A DNA stretch of 64,000 nt from Coenobita brevimanus (lineage: Eukaryota > Arthropoda > Malacostraca > Decapoda > Coenobitidae): contig CM064732.1 of the NCBI GenBank assembly GCA_032717465.1, positions 34,477,455-34,541,454 on the forward strand. Reading direction: 5' to 3'. Below, in pieces: positions 22,301-32,690 of the stretch. Every line of letters starts with the position of its first letter. Position 1 is the first letter of the stretch. The translations under genes and the position numbers were made by a program. The notes below the pieces were generated by a model, which did no database searches, was not told the DNA's origin, and worked only from the letters and a program-made list of their open reading frames with translations.

Positions 22301-23284
22301 AGGCAGTGTTTCATATTACTTCGGTCACTCACACTTCCATACGTTCAGTGAAAACTTAGTGAATATATGATAAAAATTCTGTGCCTTTATCTCTCCATGT
22401 CAACTAAATTATGTAGCATATCACGCTAAGAATTATGTAAAATGATTATCATGAGGCAATGATACACTGGAATTTAACATTTAGATAGGTGTAACTATTT
22501 AAATGAATGTGTAATGTATTATTCAGTGCCCCGCACGCAGTATAACTCTATGTTCCTGATGTATTTGCTTTCCAGGATTTCAAAGCTGTGCTCTCGTCTC
22601 GAGGACCAGTTAAGGAAAGTTACTGTAACTGTAATACACTCCCTCATTTACGAATTCTATGGTGAAGACTATTCCGCAAGAATAAGGATGCCGCAATAAT
22701 GAAATTATTCATAGTGTGGATCCCCTACCTGAGGTAGCAGCTAGACATTTCTGCTTTTTATTCCATGTCTTTCCCTCGCATATACTAATTATAATTAGCT
22801 ACTTCATCCCATTTCATGCAAAATTATTTTCAGTTGTAAGGAGGGATGAGTTTACCTTTTTCTCTTACACATGGTAATAAAGAGGATCAGCGCATGAATT
22901 TATAAACTTATGCAATGCAAAAGCACAAATTTTTGCTCTATCTTTTAAACTGTAATATCTGTCTTTTGATATAAACTGCTATGTCCTGCTTAACTAAAAA
23001 TGCTGATATGGAAGTTTTGAATTCAGTGATTTGTATATGAGCCTTTGCATTTATTACTGAAACGATAACAGCGGACAATGACATGACACCCACAGGAGGC
23101 AACAACAGAGGGTTAGATGCAGTGTACGGGGTGTCTGTACCATATGGACACAAGTCCTGGGTAGCCACGCGCCCCTACTCCCCGGAATGACCTGACCCAT
23201 ACACCTCAGCCCAGGTGCACTACCTTCTTGCTAGCCCGTCCTGTGTCAGGATCAGGGTGGAGCTGAACCTTACACTCCTTACAG
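22301..23284. other. no recognisable gene
   Basis: AT-rich DNA with frames under 85 residues on either strand. A composition shift to GC-rich begins near 23080. Confidence 0.5.
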
Positions 23285-23580
23285 CCTCTTGGAGATGGCC
23301 TCAAGCCACTCCAGTTTAGAGACGGCATCCAGCCGCTCCACATCAGCGACAGCCTCCAGCTGCTCCACATCAGAGATGGCCTCCAGCCACTCCACATCAG
23401 AGACGTCCTCAAGCCGCTCCTCAGATGAGATGGCCTCAAGCCTCTCCTCAAAAGAGACGGCCTCAAGCCTTTCCTCAAAAGAGACGGCCTCAAGCCGCTC
23501 CTCAAAGGAGACGGCCTAAAGCCTCTCTTCAAAAGAGCTGGCCTCAAGTTCCTCCTCAAAAGAGACAGGCTCACGCTGCT
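23285..23580. repeat. 27-bp coding-like minisatellite, about 11 copies
   Basis: Unit near GAGACGGCCTCAAGCCGCTC plus CTCAAAA. Frames are open on both strands: Ser-rich 9-residue repeats (ETASSLSSK) on plus, FEERLEAVS-like repeats on minus. The minus reading has a coiled-coil character. Confidence 0.9.
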
Positions 23581-24113
23581 CCACCAGGGCTACCTGCAGG
23601 GTCGGTAGCAGTCCTAAGGAGAAGACACCAGCGACGGCCTTCTGCCATGCCTGCAGACGAGAGACGGCCTCCAGTTGCTCTACGCCCGCACATTGCCCTC
23701 CCGCATCCACCTGCCGTAGCACCAGTCCCCAGCCAGGGAGTCCACCACTGACAGCCTGGTGGCAGGGCCCTGTATTGTCCCCAGGGCTATTCTCCCCACA
23801 GCCAGCCCCTGAGGAGGACCTGCCCCTGACGGACCCCTCCCGGAATGATGCTCTAGTCCCCTCCTGATGGCGAAGTACCCCGGAGTGGACCACAGCCCCC
23901 GGGTCTCCGATGGCACCTCAAGCTCCCTGGGGCGAGACCCACCCCACTCCCGGCCGAGGCGACGTGGATCCTCTACCCAGCGGCTCAGAAGATGTCTGTA
24001 GGAGTTGTTTGGCCCCTACCCCGCCAGTCAGACCTCTGCCCCCAGCCCCCAGCACCCGGGGCCCTTCATCACGCCCACGGGGGATGACATCAACCTACCT
24101 GGACTATAAGTGA
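23285..24113 (+). other. GC-rich coding-like block, identity unknown
   Basis: Base composition is much richer in G+C than its surroundings. The plus frame is interrupted only by stops near 23519 and 23866 before a Pro-rich end (DPLPSGSEDV, PPVRPLPPAPSTRGPSS) stopping at 24113. The minus strand is also open over much of it. A decayed retroelement gag or a low-complexity host exon are both possible. I recognise no domain. Confidence 0.35.
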
Positions 24114-25164
24114 CTCAGGTGTGGATCAGTACATGGACACATAGTAGAGTGCCAAAAGTGGATTCATTAAGTGACGGTGACCAGACATTGACTTAAAGTG
24201 CAGTGTGATAAAAGTAAGGCTCCCGTACCCGAAGTAGTGATATTATTACTCAGCACCCCCCTCTTTCTCCCTTACACCTGTGCCAACCTAGACCCTCCCC
24301 CCCCCTTGTGTTCCCAGGAGCAAGATAAAGTTAGTGCGCCCCCCCCCCCCAGTGATCATAACAAGGTTGGACATAAGAACTCTCATGTGACCCGGAGCCA
24401 GTGTTCCTAGAGACTGAATATAAATAATAACCCAGAGGCACCTAGAATTATATTGTGAACCGTACCACCCCATATTGTGAACTGTACCACCCTGAATTGT
24501 AAACTGTGACTGTCACGTATTCTGCGAGATATGCTCACCCCTTTTAGCAGCCCAAGAATTAATGAATAAGAAATATTGTGAGACATCCTAGTGCCCTGGT
24601 GTAAGCTTAGTGAATATACGTGTAAGGTGTTCCCTTGAGTTTCTACGCCCTGTTCCTCCTATATTTGCAGTATCGCCCCGGTCTTGAAAAGAACCCAATA
24701 CTAGGCCAGGCTTTCTTAGGAGGGGAAGCCGCCCTAAAAACACCTAGCATAACAATTACTTTCGCCAAACGTTCATGCACCAAGGATACTAGGCTATGAC
24801 ACAAGTTGGCATTCTCCAAGGAGCTGCGGCTCTAGGCAGACTTTCGAGATTCTTTCCTTTATCTTTCATTCATTGGTAGTCCTCTGCCTTATTTTTAATC
24901 TTTCAGAGATTTTTTGTTTTTAGTGGAAAACTGGCCAAATGCAGTGTAATTACTGCATGTCTCTGAGTAAAAATTGTATCTTTTGGTGCATGTTGATCGA
25001 ACCATTTAAAATAGCCTACCAACTTGCACCACTTTCCTGTTTTCTGTTGTCGTCCTGAACGACAACTCTGGTGAGGCACCTTAAGGCCGTACACCACGGG
25101 GATGGGGGGGAGGGAGAGGCGCTCCGCTGGGCCCAGTCATTGTCGGTTTGCATGTCCATTTTTT
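24114..25164. other. no gene; possible LTR remnant
   Basis: Homopolymer C runs occur near 24297-24304 and 24340-24350. The stretch 24505-24771 starts TGTGACTGTCACG and ends CTAGCATAACA, consistent with a TG...CA long terminal repeat, but no second copy or target duplication was found. Confidence 0.3.
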
Positions 25165-25260
25165 TTTTTTCATAAACCTAGGAAAGCGAAATTTTGCACA
25201 GGATAGACCTTCCCCCAGACCAGCTTTTCGCCAGGATGGCCAGGATGTAACCAGCGAGGG
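25165..25260 (+). repeat. isolated unit of the ~145-bp repeat
   Basis: AAACCTAGGAAAGCGAAATT then TTGCACAGGATAG and GCCAGGATGG repeat the order seen in the 20.6-22.3 kb array. Confidence 0.55.
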
Positions 25261-25989
25261 CCACCTCTCTCTCCCTTGCTCTGTATCATCCTCCTTCTCC
25301 AATACCATCCTTCTTCCGTCCCTCCTTTTCTCTCCCCTACCTTCCAACTTCCGTCTTTACTTTCCTATCCCTCTCTGGCTCCCTCCCTCCCTCCCTAGCC
25401 ACCTCATCTATGATAATGGTTGTTAATTACATACATTAGTGAGGAACTTCCATCTTCCGTGTCAGGTGCAGTAGGGGAAGAGAGTGGAAGGGGGAAGGGA
25501 AGTGGGATATAGCGGAAACAGATAAGAAAAGTGGCAGGAAAGATAAGAAAATGGGGAACGAGAGGAAAAAGAGGGAAAAGAGAAATGAAAAGGAATGAGA
25601 ATAATAAGCAAAGGTACAGTAAAAGGGAAGGAAGAGCAGTGGGGAAGGAAAATGGGAAGTAAGGAAAGGAGAGAGAAAGAAGGAGGGATGGAGGAGGTGA
25701 GGGATGATGGGCAGGAAGGAAAATATTAAGGATCACAAAGGAAGGCAAACGGGAACAGACCGATGAGTTCTTTCGAGGCTGATTATTACAGAGAAGACTA
25801 TAACCATGATATATGATTGTATGATGACGTCAGTAGAACAAGAAGGTTCCCCTACCCACCAATCTCTCTAGCCGAAGGCGGCAGGAAACGGTACGCAAGA
25901 CAACCGTACAGCATTGTGAACTTCATGGAAATTTCACTGGAAAGGATGAATGAAAAAAAAAAACAAGGTCTATATTACCTTACGATTAG
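25261..25989. other. pyrimidine block then long purine-rich tract
   Basis: About 25260-25400 is C/T-rich, and 25440-25740 is almost purely A/G on the plus strand. The 114-residue minus-strand frame (Ser/Leu/Pro/Phe) reflects that bias. Confidence 0.7.
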
Positions 25990-26430
25990 TTTGGCATTAG
26001 AACCAATACACTGTCCAAGAGATTTTTAAATTATATTCTATAGCAGTCTACAGAATTGTTCCATATGTCTGCAGCCGTACTGAAATGTTTTGCTTCCTAA
26101 GACTCGAGACTTTTGACAATTTTCTAGTCATTATCTCTCGCGTAATTCCACCGACCAATGGCAAGGCATTATGAACTCAATATTATTATGGCCTTTGACC
26201 ATTTTACGTATTTTAATCAGATTCGCTGACGTCTAAACTTAGCAGATTTAGCTCTTCGAAAGGTTTCATCAAAGTCCATAGAATATATAGACTTTGTGTT
26301 TCCTTGCTAGGGTCATTCCTCAATCTGGGTATCATTTTATCTCTTCGTTGTACCCTCTTGAAGTCTCTGTATATTTCGGACATACGGTTCTAGAAACTGA
26401 ACGCAGTACTTCAAGTATGGGCGTAATATG
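25990..26430 (-). pseudogene. CR1/L2-like LINE C-terminal fragment
   Basis: On the minus strand RPYLKYCVQFLEPYVRNIQR leads, after frameshifts, into RVQRRDKMIPRLRN and later STAADIWNNS. This is the usual C-terminal order of CR1/L2-type LINE ORF2 proteins (RPHLEYC-like, VQRRATKMIPGLR-like, VWNSLP-like). It is heavily decayed. Confidence 0.6.
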
Positions 26431-26439
26431 GAAGTGAAG

Positions 26440-26891
26440 AGGATGGATGAACGGAAAGGGAAAGAAACTAAGACCTGGACATGGACGGAGAAAGGGAGCC
26501 GGAGAAGGATGAATGAAAGCAGAGAGGAGGAAGGAGCTTTAGCATATTGTATGGAAGAAAGAAAGTGAAGAAGAAGGGGAGGAAAAGATTAAGGGAAAAA
26601 ATGATAGGAAACTATAGGCGAGAAAAGATAGATAACAAAAGGGAAGAAAAGGGCATGAAATAAGTGATGATCTGAAGAGAGGATTGTAATTTGGGAAAGG
26701 ACGTGACAGAATGTATGCAAGAGAGAGAAACGTTGGAGCGCGCAACTGTACATTGGAAATACAGGAAACAAGAGGCCTATTGGTCCACAACAAAGTAATC
26801 TGTTGGAAAAACATATACTAAAATCTAACTAACGTGAGGGAGAAAACAAGAAGAGAGACGAAGTCTCATTCCCGCCCGCCGCAAAATGTAA

Positions 26892-26893
<2 letters not shown>
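26440..26893. other. purine-rich tract, no gene
   Basis: A/G-biased plus strand; 60-91 residue minus frames are shadows of the bias. Confidence 0.7.

Positions 26894-26934
<41 letters not shown>
26894..26934. repeat. (AG)n microsatellite
   Basis: About 20 perfect AG units. Confidence 0.98.
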
Positions 26935-26939
<5 letters not shown>

Positions 26940-27074
26940 GCGAAGAGCATCGGGCTTGTTAAAAACAGCAAACTGGGATATGTTAATACGAAATTCATAA
27001 GGGGAAAACTACGCACTATGAAAACACTGATATGCAGATACGAACAAAACCACACACAAACGTGGAGTGTTCTC

Positions 27075-27290
27075 ACAATTAGGCAACTGTCTCGCTGTCG
27101 TCACCATACAGCTCAGTCAGAAATACTGTAACAATGCTCAGTTGTGGTCTGTAGTATCGAAATACTCATCTAGCCGTATTTTGAATGTGTCTATAGTTTT
27201 TGCACTAACCACTGTTGCTGATAGCTTATTTTATTGTTACAATACTCGAATACAAAAGTATTTTTACCTGTACTAGTGTTGTACCACTTG
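27075..27290 (-). pseudogene. CR1/L2-like LINE extreme C-terminus
   Basis: The minus strand reads NKLSATVVSAKTIDTFKIRL then DEYFDTTDHN and stop. This is the terminal VVSA...FK.RLD segment of CR1/L2-like LINEs. It lies upstream, in minus-strand order, of the 25990-26430 fragment although it belongs further downstream in the protein. The two are therefore separate copies or a rearrangement. Confidence 0.55.
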
Positions 27291-27416
27291 CCTTTGCGAT
27301 ATGAAAAGAAAGAACGATGAAAAGACTGGAAGAGAGAAGATGAGAGCTAGGAAAAAAAAAATGTAAAAAAAAGAAAGTGAACGAAAATATAAGGCGTATT
27401 ACAGGAAGAATGTCTC

Positions 27417-27613
27417 CTCAGGTAGAGCTGGGTCTCCGAGCCCCCCCCCCCCCAGTTTGTTAGGTAAACTACCTTCTAAACACCCGGGAACCCTGTACCC
27501 CCCAATAGCTGCCTGACTTTTTGTACCCATGTAAGGGGTGAAAGGGCAATTTCGAACTCTTCTCCGTTTCCGGTGTAGGGGGGGGGGGTCTCAGAGACCC
27601 GGCTCTACCTGAG
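27417..27613. mobile_element. 197-bp TIR miniature element
   Basis: Left end CTCAGGTAGAGCTGGGTCTC and reverse complement of right end CTCAGGTAGAGCCGGGTCTC differ at one position in 20. The interior carries a C run (near 27440-27453) and a G run (near 27579-27589). No clear target duplication. Confidence 0.65.
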
Positions 27614-28553
27614 CAGGGTGCTTTATTTTGTTCCCTGATTGCAAATAAGGTCGCAGCTTCAGGCACCCCAACATCACACCATGAAGCTCCATGATGCTAC
27701 TGCCAGTTGCACCACACAAAGTTACAATCAGATGTTGTTTTCATTTTTTCCCTGAATATTTAAAAAAGGACCTTTTTTAATTTTTTTTTTAATTGGTAAA
27801 AATATATATAATGAATTAAAAAATTTAGTTTCTTTACATGGCTGTATTGCATATACATTGAAGAATGTCATACCATGTTTGGATCTGTCATAAATAAAAC
27901 AAAAGTGTGTATTCTGACTTTGTTTCTGACCTGGGTCTGGTAGATCCAGGTCTACCTGAGGCGAAAGGGTGGACAAAGATCTACCTGAGGAGGGTTAAGG
28001 AGAAGAGTAGAGAGAAAGTGGGAAGTAGGAAGGAAGGAAGCATGAATGCAGCAGGAGAACTTGAGGAGGATGGAAGGAAAGAAGGATACTTAATACCAAG
28101 AAATAGTTTGACAACGACGATGAAGAAATTGATAATAATCATAATTATTACGAAAGTGTAAAGGAATCATTGACCTCAGCTATGTATATAATTTGGTACT
28201 GGGATGCAGAAAAGTGATAGTGAAAAATGGAGCAGGGTTGATGTTGATGATGATGACGACGATGATGATGGTGGTGATGATAATGGTTAACAAAATGCGG
28301 GTGGGAGGAAAGCCGGTGGCCGAAAGCGTATTTTATTTTTGTTCCCTTGTGATTAACCAAAACGAAGTTGGAGGTGCTAATGTGGGCTATGCATGGTTCA
28401 TGATAAGCTGAACCGCTTGTGTATGTCTGCAGTTAGGACACAGTTAGCACAGACAAAAGGAGTGGAGAGAGAGAGAGAGAGAGAGAGAGCGGATATGAGA
28501 CGATACTGTGCGAGTGCCAATATTTTCTTGCTTTCTCTCCCACTTGTCGCCTA

Positions 28554-28591
<38 letters not shown>

Positions 28592-28927
28592 AATCTGTGC
28601 ACATCACGTTATGGATAACATCTACAGTACATAATTATTGCTTCTATGTACCGTTAAGCTAGTGCATCAGTATTTGTGTGTGTACGTATGAGAATGCAAA
28701 TGTTTATGCGCAAGCCTGTGTACGGATTTGGTGTGTATGAAATTATATGTATAAAGTTTGTTTGGATGTGTATGTCAATGCATATTTATTTTTGAATTTG
28801 TGTATGTGCTTGTTCTTTGAATGTAAATCCTCCAACCGTTGTCAGGTTGTATAATTCCCAATCAGGTATTACGTGCTGGTTGAACTTTTCTGATTTTATT
28901 CGTTCGAGTAAACCACACAAAACTAAA
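27614..28927. other. no gene; GAT, AG and CT microsatellites
   Basis: Contains GAT repeats (28238-28285), AG (28465-28489), CT (28556-28587) and a GT-rich stretch. Frames below 85 residues without resemblance to known proteins. Confidence 0.6.
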
Positions 28928-28935
28928 GGATTACC

Positions 28936-29107
28936 CAGGGATGGCCCTACCGGGGGGTCGGGGGGTCACCCCCAATGTGTGTTCTGAGTTGGTCAAAAAA
29001 TTACTGAGTTGGTTAAAAACGAAGAGTGGAGACTTTTTTGTACATAAAAGGAGAGGTCTCCAAGAGGACAAAATATTATTTTTACATACGTTTTTCTTTA
29101 CACACAC

Positions 29108-29175
<68 letters not shown>

Positions 29176-29435
29176 AGGGACAAATACAAAATACTCTAGT
29201 TTCCTTCCTGTCTGGGGAATAATCTAAGCCAAAATCAAGTACAGTACAGTAATTAATCAAGGTGACTGCACCTGGACTCCCTTCACCCATGGAGCAGTGG
29301 CAAGGAGGGGGAGGGGGAATCATAAATTTGATTTGTTTATTTAGCTGGTCAAACCGTAACGCCAAACAGATCAAGTTGGTCAAAATTGTCCTTACCCCCT
29401 CCCCTCCCAATCACATACTCCTCAGGCCATCCCTG
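28936..29435. mobile_element. hAT-type MITE with perfect 8-bp TSD
   Basis: Starts CAGGGATGGCC and ends GGCCATCCCTG, an 11-bp perfect terminal inverted repeat. It is flanked on both sides by GGATTACC (28928-28935 and 29436-29443), a perfect 8-bp target duplication diagnostic of hAT. The 500-bp interior has no transposase and contains a TA microsatellite at about 29110-29173. Confidence 0.93.
29110..29173. repeat. (AT)n microsatellite inside MITE
   Basis: About 32 perfect AT units. Confidence 0.98.
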
Positions 29436-29679
29436 GGATTACCTCTGGAATAAAAACATTATCATGTTTTCTTTAAACTAGCATGAAAAGATTTTATAAT
29501 GCTTAGGGGAAACTTAAGATAAAACAATTTTTAAACTTATTACAATGAACATTTTGAGGAGAAGAATGAACTTCAAATTTCATTTCAGCATTTATCGGAC
29601 TCTGTTAATGAACTCAGAAAAATTAACGAAAGTGAGAGGATTAAACCCGTGTCAGTTATTGTAAATACTCATTACTTAA

Positions 29680-30439
29680 CCCGCCCCGTCCCGTCGACGT
29701 ATGGGTACGTTCAACGATTTGCATTTGCCAGTCCCGGCGACGTATCAGTACGTCGTGCAATTGCAAGGTCCCTAATTTGCAAAATTTTCAATTTTCGCGC
29801 GTGATTTTTCATATGTATACACGGGACACCTTCCTCTATTCCTCTACAAGATGCCAAGCAGGGACAATGCCTTACACCGCATAACCTCCCCCCTCCCCCC
29901 CTCACGCCATTGTCTTGGCAAAGGACCTGTTACCAGTGACCTGGCTAGTAAAGATATTCAGGGCCAGAGTGATTCCCCAATCGATGACAATGTGGAGGAC
30001 AATGTTTACATAGCATTAGAAGAAGAAACAGCCAGAAATAATGATCAGGTAATGTGGCAAAAAAAAAAGGTCAGGTATGGTGATTAGTTAGTGAGTGAAA
30101 CAATGCTTATAATGCCTTTATTACTGCTTGAAAACCAATATACTTTCATACTACATATACATTCGTACCAAGTAAATAAATAAATACCGTTTATGAGTGG
30201 ATAAAATAGTTACCCTCCCATAGAACTCGTTTTCTTTGGTGCCAGCATGTTAGAAAACCCAGTCAGGTAAGGAGGAACTCCTACCTGGATTGGGTATTTT
30301 AAACCTCAGGTGAGTGATTTCTCTATGAATTTCCGATGTTTTTCACCAAAAGCGAAGGTTTTAGCCAAAAAAAAAATTTTCGAAAATACCTCGGGACTGG
30401 GGGATGTCGGAGGTGCGGAAAACCTCGGGACGTGACGGG
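29680..30439 (+). mobile_element. piggyBac-like non-autonomous element, copy 2
   Basis: Flanked by TTAA at 29676-29679 and 30440-30443. Left end CCCGCCCCGTCCCGTCG and reversed right end CCCGTCACGTCCCGAGG are terminal inverted repeats beginning CCC. The interior matches 13134-13907 in reverse, including the (AAAT)n tract near 30172-30186. A 78-codon frame starting MPSRDNALHR contains the acidic run DNVEDNVYIALEEE, which could be the acidic N-terminus of a piggyBac transposase; that is inference. Confidence 0.82.
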
Positions 30440-30443
30440 TTAA

Positions 30444-31014
30444 ATCCTTCATTCCCAGAGGTAAAGCCTTGGGATCCCCTCCCCAAGTGACGTCTCCGGC
30501 ACTTCATTGAAGGGGTGACCTCGTTTTTATCTCAAGCAGAAAGTTTGGATACAATATTCATTCATATTTTAGATTCTTTTTCACTTTGACTGATTTCATT
30601 CGATCGCCAGACAAAATTATTCACATTGTGGGTAACAATACTGTTTCTCTCTAGTCTGGCCAAGATTTGCGTCATTTTGCAGTCAATTTCTTGTAGCTTA
30701 GCGGCAAAATAAAAAAATGCTATGAATCTACACGTTGTAGCACTTCCCCATCACTTGTATTATCTTCTAATGTTAATCTACTGTCAGAACTCAGTAACCA
30801 AGATGGGGAGATGGCAGTTATAGGTCAAGTTAAAGTAAAAGCAATACAGCAATGCAGAGGTTAGGGCAGATCAACAGGAAGTCTGAACTATCTAAGATTC
30901 TGCCTGGAATACAGCCAGATTTACGCCTACCAGATGATACAGTCATATGCTTACATGAAGGAGACTTTTCCTATCCAACACCTTGCTCCAACATTATCGC
31001 TATTTTTATCTGTC
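30444..31014. other. no recognisable gene
   Basis: Unique-looking DNA between the piggyBac-like element and the triplet repeats. Open stretch 30852-31010 has no known relative. Confidence 0.45.
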
Positions 31015-31156
31015 GATATTATTATCATTATTATTATTATTATTATTACTACTACTACTACTGTTGCTACTACTACTACTACTACTACTACTGTTGCTGC
31101 TACTACTGCTACCACTACTACTACTACTACTTCTACTACTATTACTACTGTTGTTG

Positions 31157-31196
<40 letters not shown>

Positions 31197-31206
31197 TGTT
31201 ATTATT
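31015..31206. repeat. compound ATT / ACT / GTT / GCT microsatellite
   Basis: Four triplet types follow one another. Tyr/Cys, Leu, Thr/Ala frames of up to 147 residues are triplet artefacts. Confidence 0.95.
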
Positions 31207-31720
31207 ACCTCAGCTATGGAGGCTATGTTTTACAAAGTTGGTTTGTTAGTAGGACTGTTAGCATTAATACTCAAACAGTAAGGAACGGATATTGATGAAA
31301 TTTTGTCGAAGAGTGGACCATAGACCAAGGAAGGAATTATTAAATTTTGAGGTGTATCCGAGTCCTGATCCGGAGTATCCCGCACAATATCTCCAAAAGT
31401 TCTCAGTGAATTTCAATGAAATTTGTGGAAAGGTGGGCCATGGACTAAGAAAGAACTGATACCGGATCTGGTTCCGCATCTGGATCGATGTATCCACTGA
31501 TCCAGGATTACTGAAAAAGTTATGAACGGATTTTGTTGTAATTTTATGGAAGGGTGGGCCTTGGGCCAAGAAAGAAACAATTAAATTTGGGGGAGGGCCC
31601 GGAGTATCCTGCACAATATTTACAAAAGTTCTTAAAGAAATTCAATGCAAGAATGAAGTGATTAAATATTGGGGCGAATCCGGATCCGGATCTGGATCAT
31701 TTTTTAATGGCAATGCTTTG
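31207..31720 (+). repeat. CCTC(C/A)GC-type interspersed repeat, copy 1
   Basis: Begins ACCTCAGCTATGGAGG then TATGTTTTACAAAGTTGGTT directly after a triplet microsatellite. Continues with tandem sub-blocks reading AACGGATnTTGnTGnAATTT, GGGCCATGGACTAAGAAAG and AATCCGGATCCGGATCTGG. I recognise this as a very widespread short repeat in aquatic invertebrates, of unknown class. A second copy lies at 32403-32690. Confidence 0.6.
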
Positions 31721-31747
31721 GCGGTGGTATGCTCTCTCTAAGTTTTC

Positions 31748-31808
31748 TAGTTATTATTATTATTATTATTATTATTAATTGTTATTATTGTTATTATTAT
31801 TATTATTT
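31748..31808. repeat. (ATT)n microsatellite
   Basis: Imperfect ATT units leading into the SINE-like composite. Confidence 0.95.
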
Positions 31809-31829
31809 TATGGTAGGTGGGGGCGCTCA

Positions 31830-32340
31830 CCATCCACTCACTCGATGTAGTGCTGCTGTCGGGTGTCTGCCATTTCCTCTCCTCCATCCTTCTTTCCTCT
31901 CATCCTCGTCTGTCTTCTTTTCCTTCATTCTTTCATTGCCCTTCTGCCTATGGGTAACTTTGCACTCCCTCTTCTGTCTTTCTTTACTTCATTCTTTCCT
32001 CTTCCTTCTACCTGTGGGTGACTTTACACTGAGTGACAAGCCAAATGGTTTCCTGTACACCAGGAAACCATTTACTACGCTGGGTGGTAACCATATAACC
32101 AAATTTTGGCGCCTGGTGGTTTAGTGGGTAACTATTGCGCTCCAATTGGATTGAGCCAGTGAAGGTTTATATCCAAGGGATGGTTGGGATTGATTGCTCA
32201 TTTAATGCCACTCAGCGATGAGTGAGGCTGGTCACTCTCATCTTAAATGTCGGGACCAACTTCCTAGCCCCGGGCTCCCACGCATCTCATGGGGAAATGT
32301 AGGATTGGATGATGGATGGATGGATGGATGGATTATTATT
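31830..32340 (+). mobile_element. composite SINE-like repeat with conserved hairpin
   Basis: A pyrimidine-rich leader is followed by GTGACTTTACACTGAGTGAC, then a perfect hairpin at 32043-32073. Next come an A-box-like TGGTTTAGTGGG (32117-32128) and a B-box-like GGTTTATATCC (32164-32174), which indicate a tRNA-derived module. The 3' part reads TAGCCCCGGGCTCCCACG and CATGGGGAAATGTAGGATTG, ending in GGAT units. Related copies occur at 42880-43120 (+), 44130-44400 (-) and, in part, 34489-34545 (-). Confidence 0.7.
32043..32073. repeat. perfect 13-bp-arm hairpin
   Basis: AAATGGTTTCCTG and CAGGAAACCATTT surround a five-base loop TACAC. The same sequence is degenerate in the copy near 42904. Confidence 0.95.
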
Positions 32341-32402
32341 ATTATTATTATTTTTTTTTTTTATTATTATTGTTGTTGTAATAATGATGATGATTATTAT
32401 TA
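32333..32402. repeat. ATT/GTT/GAT microsatellite
   Basis: Triplet run joining the SINE-like composite to the next CCTCCGCC repeat. Confidence 0.95.
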
Positions 32403-32690
32403 TTACCTCCGCCAAGAAGGTTATGTTTTTACCGGCGTTGGTTTGTTTGTTCTTCTGCTTGTCAGTTAGCAGGATTACTCAAAAAGCTATGAACGGATTT
32501 TGCTAAAGTTTGTTGAACGGGTACGGTATGACCCAAGAAACAATCCGTTAGATTTTGGTTGTGATCCAGATCATTGTCTGGATCCAGGAACTTTTAAAAG
32601 GATTCTCTACCATTGCGGAATAGTAGCAATTTCAACTTTTTTGGTTCTAACCCAATATATAATGCCTATAATGCTTGTATAAAATTTACA
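32403..32690 (+). repeat. CCTCCGCC-type interspersed repeat, copy 2
   Basis: ACCTCCGCCAAGAAGG followed by TTATGTTTTTACCGGCG, GCTATGAACGGATTTTGC and GATCCAGATCATTGTCTGG. Same block order as 31207-31720, again starting at the end of a triplet microsatellite. Confidence 0.65.

Noticed and set aside
30852..31295. 147-residue ORF with Tyr and Cys runs, and Thr/Ala and Leu alternatives
   Set aside because: Triplet microsatellite translated in three frames.
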